Below the pieces are notes generated by a model that was given only the letters and a program-made list of their open reading frames with translations, had not been told where the DNA came from and did no database searches. The translations under genes were made by a program, and so were the position numbers. This document shows, in pieces, positions 1-6,488 of a stretch of DNA of 6,489 nucleotides; positions within the stretch are counted from its first letter, which is position 1, and the number at the start of each line of letters is the position of its first letter. Where the stretch lies: positions 1 through 6,489 of the forward strand of contig JAQUYZ010000100.1 in assembly GCA_028691625.1 (NCBI GenBank). Direction: 5' to 3'. The DNA is from Eubacteriales bacterium (GTDB lineage: Bacteria; Bacillota; Clostridia; Peptostreptococcales; Anaerovoracaceae).

Positions 1-1
1 G

Positions 2-235
2 AGAGAGGTAAGGCGAATCGCAGAATTCCATGATCAGCCTGCTGATGATACCCCCTGAAAATTCAATGCGGCCGAGCTTTTCGAGCACCTCGCTGCGCGT
101 AAGGGCAAGCTCTGCAGCTTCTGTCCCGCTGAGTACCAGGCCGTATCGCGAGGTGGTCTGGTTGCATCGGATGATTTCCGTAACCGCAAGCTGCTGTGCA
201 ATCGCATTGGGAATCAGACTGAATGAATCGTTCAT
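2..235 (-). CDS. DUF6323-like protein, N-terminal part (cut by left edge)
   Basis: The minus strand encodes 78 codons starting at an ATG (233-235) and remaining open to the window edge, so the C-terminus is missing. An AAGGA ribosome binding site at 244-248 lies 8 bases upstream and decides the start. An ATG three bases further upstream (238-240) is followed at once by a stop codon. The readable protein begins MNDSFSLIPN and later shows a cysteine/asparagine pair (IIRCNQ), an acidic helical stretch (TEAAELALTRSEVLEKLGR), an IEFSGGI turn and an EFCDSPYL segment. From memory, the spacing of ...LxEKxGRxEFGxGIxxKLIxxFCDSxY matches DUF6323, a clostridial family of unknown function usually about 150-170 residues long. 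No membrane segment or signal peptide is visible. No convincing promoter was found on this strand. The upstream region instead carries an opposing promoter (304-332). The family assignment is moderately sure and the function is unknown. Confidence 0.65.
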   Translation of the reverse strand, partial: MNDSFSLIPNAIAQQLAVTEIIRCNQTTSRYGLVLSGTEAAELALTRSEVLEKLGRIEFSGGIISRLIMEFCDSPYLS

Positions 236-248
236 AGCATGTTTCCTT

Positions 249-260
249 TCTCTTAAGAGA
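249..260. repeat. Perfect 12-base palindrome upstream of the DUF6323-like start
   Basis: TCTCTTAAGAGA is a perfect palindrome immediately upstream of the AAGGA ribosome binding site of the leftmost minus-strand gene. It could be an operator, a small leader hairpin, or chance in AT-rich DNA. Nothing else in the window repeats it. Confidence 0.3.
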
Positions 261-303
261 TTGAGCCGATAAAAGCTGCTGTAAAAAATGATTGAAAAAA
301 GTG

Positions 304-337
304 TTGACAAGATAAACAATATATGGTATAGTATAAT
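304..337 (+). promoter_or_regulatory. Strong sigma-A-type promoter, plus strand
   Basis: A consensus -35 box TTGACA (304-309) is followed after exactly 17 bases by TATAGT (327-332), preceded by a TGG close to an extended -10. A second, perfect TATAAT overlaps it at 332-337, but its spacing of 22 bases from the same -35 box is too long. The predicted transcription start is about 338-340. The promoter points away from the DUF6323-like gene and towards the 3' end of the GAPDH gene. The only thing it can transcribe before a terminator is a stretch of roughly 80 bases. Confidence 0.7.
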
Positions 338-418
338 AGGATAGATATTAAATCAATTCATACCAACACAGTTATATTTAATATACCATTGTCTTCGGCT
401 GAGGTCAATGGTTTTTTT
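338..418 (+). ncRNA. Candidate small structured RNA (about 80 nt)
   Basis: This short transcription unit lies between a strong promoter (304-332) and an intrinsic terminator (385-418), with no reading frame of useful length inside. Two helices are predicted. The first is a 9-base-pair all-A/T helix, ATATTAAAT (345-353) with ATTTAATAT (376-384), which closes a 22-base loop containing ATACCAACACAG. The second is the terminator hairpin, which begins at the very next base (385), so the two helices could stack end to end. The loop is poor in G, as is common in antisense seed regions, but no target was identified. The first helix is weak because it has no G-C pair. Alternatives are a leader left over from a lost gene, or antisense interference with the leader of the leftmost gene. 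Both the promoter and the terminator are good. The RNA itself is an inference, and its exact 5' end is approximate. Confidence 0.45.
385..418 (+). terminator. Intrinsic terminator, plus strand
   Basis: ACCATTG (385-391) pairs with CAATGGT (406-412). After one T/T mismatch the inner bases continue pairing (C-G, T-G, T-A, C-G) up to a small GGCT loop. Seven T residues (412-418) follow directly. On the minus strand no T-run follows the stem, so it should work mainly for plus-strand transcripts, namely those from the promoter at 304-332. Confidence 0.75.
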
Positions 419-463
419 GTTCTCGCCAACAGGATCTGGTTTTTTGTCCTCAGCCTACAGAAC

Positions 464-512
464 GAAAAACAGTCCGGCACTGGCAAGCTTATTGTTTGCC
501 TCCGGACTGTTT
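464..512 (-). terminator. Intrinsic terminator of the dikinase-GAPDH unit
   Basis: Read on the minus strand, an 11-base-pair perfect outer stem (467-477 with 502-512, containing the ACAGTCCGG/CCGGACTGT pairing) encloses an inner 7-base-pair stem (482-488 with 494-500, one G-T pair) and a five-base loop. The 3' side runs into TTTTT (465-469), then CGTTCTG. It begins 28 bases after the GAPDH stop codon. The plus-strand side has only TTTCTCTGTTATTTT, so some activity in that direction is possible but weaker. Confidence 0.85.
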
Positions 513-540
513 CTCTGTTATTTTAATAGGTCAATCACTC

Positions 541-1794
541 TTATATCATATTTTTATCAAGGTATTTTGTCAGCTTGCCCAGACAGTTTACATAACAGCC
601 GAATTCATTGTCATACCAGCCGAATATCTTTGCATGGGTAACCGGAAAGTTGATGTCCTTTGATGTGCTGAGTCCGTACTGCTGCAGGGTTTCGGCACTC
701 AGAGAAAGGAATCCCGTCCTGGTGTGATTCTCATGTCCCTCAATGATTACAGCAGCCTGACAGCCCATCAGGTCCGAGGATACGTTCTGATTCTCACTGA
801 ACAGGAGAAAATCCTTCTGTGGCCCTGTTGCTGCCTTTTTGAAGAGGTCATTGATAAACTCCTTTGTGATGATCGGGTCCCCAGCTTCCGACAATATGCT
901 CCGGAAGGTAAGATTCAGGGAAATGAGGGATACTGTGCTGGTCGGCACGCGGATGGAGTCTGCCATAAAGCCGATTTCCTTGATCTCGGGCAGAATTTCT
1001 TCCAATGCGATGGCAGCTCCGGTGGAGGTCGGAATGATGTTGTTCATGACAGAACGATTTCGCCTCAAATCTCCGGTTCCAGCTTTCGGTGGCGAATCAA
1101 GAATGCTTTGATTGTTTGTCGCCGAATGAACCGTCGACATGGAAGCTGTAACAATATTGGAGGTCTCCTCCGTTTCCAGCAGCGGCTTGATCATATGAGC
1201 CAAAGCGGTTGTCGTACAGCTGGCGGCGGAAATGATGTGATGCCTCAGCGGGTCATATCCGGAGTGGTTGACTCCATAAACAAATAGTGCACTGTCGACA
1301 GGCATCTTTTGCGTAGAATCCTTCATTTTAAACGGAGCGCTGACGATCACTTTTTCCGCTCCGGCCTCCAGATGACCTCTCAGGCTTCCTTTGCTGTAAT
1401 CTGCCGGAAGAGACGGGTCTAAAAAAACACCGGTGCAGTCGACGACGAGGCGAACACCCTCCTTATTCCAGGGAATGTCCCGGGGATTTCTGTCTCTGGT
1501 CAGTACTTTAACCTTCATCCCGTCAAACTCATATAACTTTTCCGCGCTGTCAATCGTCTTTACGACGCAGGTCTTTCCTGTATGCCCGTATAGAAACCGG
1601 TCCAGTGATCCATAGGTGGAATCTGTGGTAAGATACTGGATGATGTCATTTCCTTCTCTGCCGACTTCTCGCCCCGCATTGATTACAATCCCATCAAAAT
1701 GACGAAGATTCAGGTGATTCCAGAAGGTCAGTTTGCCGATTCTGCCGATTCCGTTGATACCCAGTACTCTTTTGTTTTTTAAATCTGTCTGCAT
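541..1794 (-). CDS. Divergent glyceraldehyde-3-phosphate dehydrogenase homologue
   Basis: This 417-residue cytosolic protein is a phosphorylating GAPDH homologue. In the family, the enzyme oxidises glyceraldehyde 3-phosphate with NAD(P) and phosphate to 1,3-bisphosphoglycerate. The Rossmann motif GINGIGRIG (residues 12-20), catalytic Cys193 in AASCTT, His223 in STVHSATNNQ, the phosphate-site segment NNIIPTSTGAA with Arg247 before it, and the C-terminal WYDNEFG signature are all present. It is about 80 residues longer than the usual 330-340, with extra length near residues 40-75 and between NVSSD (337-341) and WYDNE. The active-site segment reads SAASCTTTALAH instead of the usual SNASCTTNCLAP. 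The acidic residue after strand two that normally selects NAD (as in NDL) is missing, the segment reading INAGREVG. This could mean NADP use, altered activity or a different substrate. The ATG start has an AAGGAG site (1802-1807) 7 bases upstream. It is the second gene of a minus-strand unit, 74 bases after the dikinase-like gene, with no terminator visible between them. Confidence 0.9.
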   Translation of the reverse strand: MQTDLKNKRVLGINGIGRIGKLTFWNHLNLRHFDGIVINAGREVGREGNDIIQYLTTDSTYGSLDRFLYGHTGKTCVVKTIDSAEKLYEFDGMKVKVLTRDRNPRDIPWNKEGVRLVVDCTGVFLDPSLPADYSKGSLRGHLEAGAEKVIVSAPFKMKDSTQKMPVDSALFVYGVNHSGYDPLRHHIISAASCTTTALAHMIKPLLETEETSNIVTASMSTVHSATNNQSILDSPPKAGTGDLRRNRSVMNNIIPTSTGAAIALEEILPEIKEIGFMADSIRVPTSTVSLISLNLTFRSILSEAGDPIITKEFINDLFKKAATGPQKDFLLFSENQNVSSDLMGCQAAVIIEGHENHTRTGFLSLSAETLQQYGLSTSKDINFPVTHAKIFGWYDNEFGCYVNCLGKLTKYLDKNMI

Positions 1795-1801
1795 TTCTTA
1801 A

Positions 1802-1807
1802 CTCCTT
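1802..1807 (-). promoter_or_regulatory. Ribosome binding site of the GAPDH gene
   Basis: Read on the minus strand this is AAGGAG, a near-perfect Shine-Dalgarno sequence 7 bases before the ATG. It fixes the start of the 417-residue form and suggests that the second gene of the unit is translated efficiently on its own. Confidence 0.8.
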
Positions 1808-1868
1808 CAACTCTGATTCATTTTCTGCTAAACTCATACACATTTGCAATCTTTTATACTGATTTTTC

Positions 1869-4800
1869 CTAATCGATCCGGCTCTCATAGGACCCTTCGT
1901 AGATCAGGCCGAGGTTTCCGTCGATGGAGATTTTGTCTCCCGGCACATAGCGCTTTCCATTGAAGGCGCATCTTTTTGCTGCGTCGTCTACGACCAGACT
2001 TTTACAGCTGACGATGCAAACCTTCCCCAGACCGGCTGCAGTGACGGCCGCGTGGGAGGTCGCTCCGCCCTTGGCGGTGATCAGGCCGTCACAGTTGAAG
2101 ATGAGGGGAATATCATCGGGAACCGTATCCGGTCTGGCAAGTATGACTTTCTCTTGTGGATCCCGTTTTCTGATGCGTTCGATATCATCCATATCAAAGG
2201 CCAAAGTGCCGGACAGAGCGCCGCCGCTGATTCCTATGCCGCTTCCGATCTGTTTCATTTCATTGATAGAGGAAGTGAATTTGCTCTGGGTTTTCTGTTT
2301 TTTTAGATTTTGATTTCTGGTCTGCAGGATATACAAGCTGTCCGGGCGATCCGATTCAAAGGTAAACTCGATTTCCTGATGGGTATAGCCATGCTGCTCA
2401 ATCATTTCTTTCGCAATGGCCAGCAGCCTTTCATAGATATACGGAAATGCTGACTCCAGAGAGATGCTGGAATCCCGGCTGTGCTGCTTTCTCTGATGCT
2501 CGGTGATGGGCAGGGTGTTGACCAGGCCGGAAACCACATCCTCTCCCTGACTGCAGATGGCAAAATCTCCATAAAGATTGATTCCCGATTTCCCGTTGAA
2601 CGGGCTGTTTCTAAATACAACCCCGGTTCCGGAGTTCACCGACAGATTGCCCAGTATCATCTTTTGAACAACGACAGCGGTACCCCATTCGTCTGCGATC
2701 TGAAGGTGATCCCGGTAAGAAACAGCGCTTTTCGTCGACCAGGAGTCAATTACACTTAAAATAGCCTGCTTGAGCTGCCGCGTCGGATTCTTTTCAATGT
2801 GTATTCCATGATCATTCAAAACTTTTTCGTATGCACAGCAGGTTTCCCTCATCTGCTTCGGGGAAAACTGGATTTTCAGTTCCAAACCGTAATTTGATTT
2901 CTGCAATTGCATGATCTGATCAAACTTGTCGCGGTCAATTCCGTAAACCATTCCCCAGCTCTGGAAGAAACGGCGATAACAGTCCCACGCAGTCCATTCG
3001 TAACCGTCTTTCCTGCTGAAGGATTCCGCAATTTCATCGTTCATGCCCACATTCAGAAAGGTCTTCATCGCGCCGGGCAGGGAAAGGGAAGAGCCGGAAC
3101 GGACGGAAAACAGCAGCGGATTTTTCGGACTGCCGAATTTCTGACCCGTCAGTTTCTCGATTCCGGAAATTGCTGTCTCGATATTTTGGTCAAGCTCCTG
3201 GTTCATATACGGATGGATGGTCACCGTGTCCTTGTGCCGGAAGACCTCCGTCGTGAGTACAAAACCGGGCGGTACCTGATAGCCGTGGGAAATCAATTTC
3301 TTGAGAAAATACGCCTTTGCTCCCAGAAATACAGGATTATCCATCTCAAGGGTTTCCTCGTTGAGCGGGCTCACGATCAAGTCCGGATCGTAGGTCATGA
3401 CGTTGTTGATAAATTCGTCAGAATAGCTTTCCACCATATTTCTCAGCGTGCTGATGATATTGGTAATAAAATTATCCAGATCCTGAACCAGAAAGGCAGA
3501 GGACAGATTATCCCTGAGGAACTTTTCTGACACCATCTGGGCATACTGCTTTCTTTCCATCTCGGACAGTGTGCGTGTATTCGGGAATACCTGCGGTACG
3601 ATATCATTCAGAGGACGTTCGTACACGTCGATGAAGTATTCATTGATGATCTGTTTGATATCCTGGGCCATGAACTGAAAAATATTGATGTACTGCTCCA
3701 GTGAAAAGCTGGGGGAGGACAAGCTGTATTTCAGCATGTCGATATTGGAATTAAACCCCTGGTTGTAGATGCCGTCCAGCCCCAGGCCTTCCTTGAATAG
3801 CTCCAGCACATCGTAGATGCGGCGGAAGGTTTTCACTGTGATGTATTCCAGATTGATGGACTGCAGCAGGCGCAGCATCAATTTTGAAGCAGTTTTCTCC
3901 AGTCGAAACATTAAACCAAGGGCTTCAAATTTTGATTCGATATATTGTCCGTACATGGAAGGGATTCCCACTGCGATGTGCCGCTTGTAATAGATATCCT
4001 CCAACGCGACGCTTTCCTTGGGATCAAGGATGACTTTCTTGAGACGCTCCAGAAAACCATAGATTCTGACGAGGGATGCTTTCCCGTCCTTTTTTTTCAT
4101 TTCCTCTTTCAGTGCATCCAGTTCCTGACTTGTAAAGAACCTGTAGTTTTTCAGCATCAGCAGGATATCCTCCGACTCCAGAGAATATTTCTCCAGAAGG
4201 AGTGAGTGGATATGAAAAAGGTAATACAGCCTTTTTTTGTCTCTTGTATTGTCGGCAGTCATTTTCATCAGCAGCTGCTTCAGCAGTTCGATATCCATTT
4301 CAAAAAGCTGGTCAATCCCGGCTCTGGCAGAGGCGCACAACGCCAGGAGGATCTCATGGATGTCAGCGTACCACTCGCTTTTCTGATCCAGAAGACGATA
4401 AACATCATCCGGGATCATCCCTTTCAGGTCCGCGGTGCGGCCGTCATACCAATATAAAATGATATTTTTGGTCAGCGCGATATGTGTATTGTTGCTTTCT
4501 GTATGGATCTGTTTTCGGAGAAAATGGATCAGCTTATCCTGTCTTCTTGCGATTTCGTCAACCGCTGTGGTCACTTCTCTTAGTTTCCCCTCTGCGCCGA
4601 TTTCTCTGAAATAGACAGGAAAGATTTTGGCCAATTGCTTCATTTCTCTGTAGACCGGTGCGATTTCAGAATTCAGGAGCTTTGTGACCTCTCTTTGAAA
4701 CAGGTCTGTGTCGGAGATGAAAATCCCGCCCAGTTTCAGATTGACGATGAGTGATTCAAGGAGTTCGCGAGTCACGTAAGGGGAGTATTCGATGAGCTCA

Positions 4801-5954
4801 AGCCAAACTTTGATATTTTTCACATGGTTTTCGTTTATTCTGATCTGCCAGTCGGAATTGACGGACATTTGCCCCGGATAGTTGAAGCCCAGCCGGATCA
4901 GACATTTTACGAAATAGGATATGATGCTTTCGTTCTTCGAATGGATGATTTCTTTGCCCAGTGTGAGGATACAGTCCAGTACAGTGCCTGCATGCTCCTC
5001 CCTCAGCTCGTTGAATAAAACCAGGATGGTGTCCAGGAAAACAGTAATCTCGTTTTCATCCAGCTCCGCAAGTACGCTTCTCAGATAACGGTTCATGTCA
5101 TAGAGCAGATGATCGTTCAGAAGGGCCATGCCTGGCAGATGCAACAGGAAATGCAGATAGTAGATCTTCTCCAGCGAGGTGCCGAATCGGTCGGTGAAGC
5201 TGCGGAAGTAGTTTGAGATGTCGTTAAAAAACATTAATTCACAGAGGTTCTCCCACTTTGAAGCCTGCTTTAATTCGAATCTCAATTTATCGAAAAAGGG
5301 TTTCTCGATTTCCTGAAGGGTGGTTTGCTCCAGAGAATGAAACAAAATGTTTTTTTCACTCAGCCATGCTTTCACATCAGAGGTTCTTTCCCAGTAATCG
5401 ATGCATTTCATCAGCAGATCAGCCGTCATCTCTTCCATACACGCGCGGTATTCTGGATATTGCGCGACTTTATTCAGATAGGTTTTAAAATATCCGGAAT
5501 TGAAAAGATAAAGATCCTCATGCTCCTGCAAATCATCCCGAAGCAACCCAAGGCAATCTCGTACGATATTGTGGGGGAAGATCTCCAGACTCACAAGACG
5601 CTCAATGAATTTAATGAAGGTTTTGATCAAAAGTTCTCTTTGACTGTCATCCAGATCAGATTCAGACAGCTTTTTAAAAATGCTAACCAATATGGTCAGC
5701 GCCTTTTCTGACTCGTCCAGGGAATTATAAAACCATAAATCTGTCAGACTGATGTTGTGCAATGCTTCGATCACGTATTGATAGTTGACAAATTTATGGT
5801 TCAGTTCAGTGATAAATTCGTCCGCCCTTTTATGGATTCCCCATTTGGACTGCGAGATATCAATAAACCATTGCTGTTCCTCGGGTATTTCAATATCCTT
5901 GATTCGTGTGTGTTTTAGATTGGCCTCCAAAGCCTTAGACGTAAAATTTCCCAA
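1869..5954 (-). CDS. PPDK-like dikinase lacking the PEP/pyruvate barrel, with a large unknown N-terminal region
   Basis: This 1361-residue protein joins two parts. Residues 1 to about 855 are rich in leucine, lysine and glutamate, look almost wholly helical, and match no family I recognise. Residues about 870-1215 are a PPDK/PEP-synthase-type ATP-grasp domain: FLGAK (Lys880), SVRSGSSLSLPG (Arg952), a DCYRRFF segment, a QGEDVVSGL segment, EIEFTFE (Glu1194, Glu1196) and LQTRN (Gln1211, Arg1213). After a Lys/Gln-rich linker, residues about 1238-1358 form the phosphohistidine swivel domain, with GGATSHAAV carrying His1301. The protein stops there, so the C-terminal PEP/pyruvate barrel of true PPDK (about 350 residues) is absent. 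Family knowledge predicts ATP-driven phosphorylation of His1301. The acceptor is unknown and could bind the N-terminal region or be another protein. The start is TTG: no ATG, GTG or other TTG lies in frame back to the upstream stop, and a GGAG sits 7 bases before it. It is the first gene of a unit with the GAPDH homologue. An automatic call of pyruvate phosphate dikinase would be misleading. Confidence 0.88.
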   Translation of the reverse strand: MGNFTSKALEANLKHTRIKDIEIPEEQQWFIDISQSKWGIHKRADEFITELNHKFVNYQYVIEALHNISLTDLWFYNSLDESEKALTILVSIFKKLSESDLDDSQRELLIKTFIKFIERLVSLEIFPHNIVRDCLGLLRDDLQEHEDLYLFNSGYFKTYLNKVAQYPEYRACMEEMTADLLMKCIDYWERTSDVKAWLSEKNILFHSLEQTTLQEIEKPFFDKLRFELKQASKWENLCELMFFNDISNYFRSFTDRFGTSLEKIYYLHFLLHLPGMALLNDHLLYDMNRYLRSVLAELDENEITVFLDTILVLFNELREEHAGTVLDCILTLGKEIIHSKNESIISYFVKCLIRLGFNYPGQMSVNSDWQIRINENHVKNIKVWLELIEYSPYVTRELLESLIVNLKLGGIFISDTDLFQREVTKLLNSEIAPVYREMKQLAKIFPVYFREIGAEGKLREVTTAVDEIARRQDKLIHFLRKQIHTESNNTHIALTKNIILYWYDGRTADLKGMIPDDVYRLLDQKSEWYADIHEILLALCASARAGIDQLFEMDIELLKQLLMKMTADNTRDKKRLYYLFHIHSLLLEKYSLESEDILLMLKNYRFFTSQELDALKEEMKKKDGKASLVRIYGFLERLKKVILDPKESVALEDIYYKRHIAVGIPSMYGQYIESKFEALGLMFRLEKTASKLMLRLLQSINLEYITVKTFRRIYDVLELFKEGLGLDGIYNQGFNSNIDMLKYSLSSPSFSLEQYINIFQFMAQDIKQIINEYFIDVYERPLNDIVPQVFPNTRTLSEMERKQYAQMVSEKFLRDNLSSAFLVQDLDNFITNIISTLRNMVESYSDEFINNVMTYDPDLIVSPLNEETLEMDNPVFLGAKAYFLKKLISHGYQVPPGFVLTTEVFRHKDTVTIHPYMNQELDQNIETAISGIEKLTGQKFGSPKNPLLFSVRSGSSLSLPGAMKTFLNVGMNDEIAESFSRKDGYEWTAWDCYRRFFQSWGMVYGIDRDKFDQIMQLQKSNYGLELKIQFSPKQMRETCCAYEKVLNDHGIHIEKNPTRQLKQAILSVIDSWSTKSAVSYRDHLQIADEWGTAVVVQKMILGNLSVNSGTGVVFRNSPFNGKSGINLYGDFAICSQGEDVVSGLVNTLPITEHQRKQHSRDSSISLESAFPYIYERLLAIAKEMIEQHGYTHQEIEFTFESDRPDSLYILQTRNQNLKKQKTQSKFTSSINEMKQIGSGIGISGGALSGTLAFDMDDIERIRKRDPQEKVILARPDTVPDDIPLIFNCDGLITAKGGATSHAAVTAAGLGKVCIVSCKSLVVDDAAKRCAFNGKRYVPGDKISIDGNLGLIYEGSYESRID

Positions 5955-5961
5955 AGTAACG

Positions 5962-5965
5962 CTCC
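5962..5965 (-). promoter_or_regulatory. Ribosome binding site deciding a TTG start
   Basis: Read on the minus strand this is GGAG, 7 bases before the TTG at 5952-5954. An in-frame stop (5991-5993) with no other start codon in between excludes longer forms. The next ATG in frame is some 170 codons downstream. The TTG start with a short Shine-Dalgarno suggests modest translation. Confidence 0.65.
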
Positions 5966-5998
5966 AATCTCCAGTCGAAAAATTATTAACTCATTTGT

Positions 5999-6028
5999 AT
6001 TATAGCACAATTATTAGAAAAAAGACAA
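5999..6028 (-). promoter_or_regulatory. Promoter of the dikinase-GAPDH unit
   Basis: On the minus strand a perfect TATAAT (5999-6004) is preceded by TGC, giving an extended -10. A TTGTCT -35 box (6023-6028) lies 18 bases upstream. Transcription should start near 5992, giving a leader of about 38 bases before the TTG start. No second promoter was recognised before the GAPDH gene, so this probably drives both genes. Confidence 0.7.
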
Positions 6029-6029
6029 C

Positions 6030-6043
6030 AAATGTGATCATTT
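6030..6043. repeat. Small inverted repeat between the divergent promoters
   Basis: AAATG (6030-6034) and CATTT (6039-6043) form an inverted repeat with a four-base spacer. Its centre is about 44 bases upstream of the predicted dikinase start site and about 60 bases upstream of the predicted ABC ATPase start site. These are positions typical for activators. No regulator family is identifiable from it, and a repeat this short may be chance. Confidence 0.25.
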
Positions 6044-6060
6044 CTTATAAGTTTTAACAG

Positions 6061-6090
6061 TTGAAAGTTGCTGCCGCGATCTTATATAAT
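6061..6090 (+). promoter_or_regulatory. Promoter of the ABC ATPase gene
   Basis: TTGAAA (6061-6066) and a perfect TATAAT (6085-6090) are separated by 18 bases. The predicted start is near 6097, leaving a leader of about 35 bases before the ATG. It is divergent from the dikinase promoter, with the -35 boxes about 32 bases apart. Confidence 0.7.
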
Positions 6091-6131
6091 TAAAAAGCGG
6101 GATGCAATTTAAGAAGTTGGGAGATGGGCCA

Positions 6132-6488
6132 ATGAAACTGGAATTAAAGGATATTAAAAAGAATTTTGGAGAGAAGCAGGTATTGAAGGGCGCCGGCTTC
6201 ACCTTTGAGCAAGGGAAAATCTACGGGCTGCTGGGGAGAAACGGTGCAGGGAAAACCACACTTTTCAACTGCCTTTCCGGTGAGCTGCAAGCCGACGGCG
6301 GTGAGGCCCTGCTCATTGAGGACGCGGACGGAGCCGGCACATATAAAGTGAATAAACTGATGCCGGAAAGCATCGGCTATGTCTTCACACTGCCGATTCT
6401 GCCGGAATTTCTGACCGGCTATGAGTTTTTGAAATTCTTTATCGACATAAATAAAGGAAAAATTCGGAATGTAAAGACCATCAACGAA
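6132..6488 (+). CDS. ABC transporter ATP-binding protein, N-terminal part (cut by right edge)
   Basis: The first 119 codons of a nucleotide-binding subunit run open to the window edge. The protein begins MKLELKDIKKNFGEKQVLKG, the usual opening of an ABC ATPase. Walker A is GRNGAGKTT (residues 35-43, Lys41). The signature motif, Walker B and H-loop lie beyond the window. Where the Q-loop is expected, the sequence is IGYVFTLPILPEFLTGYEFLKFF (residues 81-103, with one break point at P88), so the usual glutamine after the strand appears to be replaced. The LTGYEF segment resembles ATPases of ABC-2-type exporters of Firmicutes, which usually pair with a permease encoded next door. The substrate cannot be told. 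The ATG has a GGGAG site (6119-6123) 8 bases upstream and its own promoter (6061-6090). It is transcribed away from the dikinase unit, so any functional link is limited to the shared intergenic region. Confidence 0.88.
   Translation, partial: MKLELKDIKKNFGEKQVLKGAGFTFEQGKIYGLLGRNGAGKTTLFNCLSGELQADGGEALLIEDADGAGTYKVNKLMPESIGYVFTLPILPEFLTGYEFLKFFIDINKGKIRNVKTINE

Noticed and set aside
236..420. A riboswitch or T-box leader for the leftmost minus-strand gene.
   Set aside because: Read on the minus strand, the hairpin at 385-412 is not followed by a T-run, and no T-box or known riboswitch core sequence was seen.
408..641. A 77-codon plus-strand open frame starting inside the terminator hairpin.
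   Set aside because: Its start codon is within the terminator stem, the frame crosses the operon terminator and runs antisense into the GAPDH gene.
724..1287. A 187-codon open frame on the plus strand.
   Set aside because: It lies wholly antisense to the GAPDH gene, which has clear conserved motifs. Its translation looks like no protein family, and it has no good ribosome binding site.
1694..1888. A 64-codon open frame on the minus strand bridging the two operon genes.
   Set aside because: It overlaps the end of the dikinase gene and the start of the GAPDH gene in another frame. The good ribosome binding site at 1802-1807 serves the GAPDH ATG.
2907..3530. A 207-codon open frame on the plus strand.
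   Set aside because: It is antisense to the conserved dikinase coding region and has no recognisable motif, so it is a frame shadow.
1869..5954. Calling the large gene pyruvate phosphate dikinase (ppdK) or PEP synthase (ppsA).
   Set aside because: It ends after the phosphohistidine domain, has no PEP/pyruvate barrel, and carries an unrelated N-terminal region of about 850 residues.
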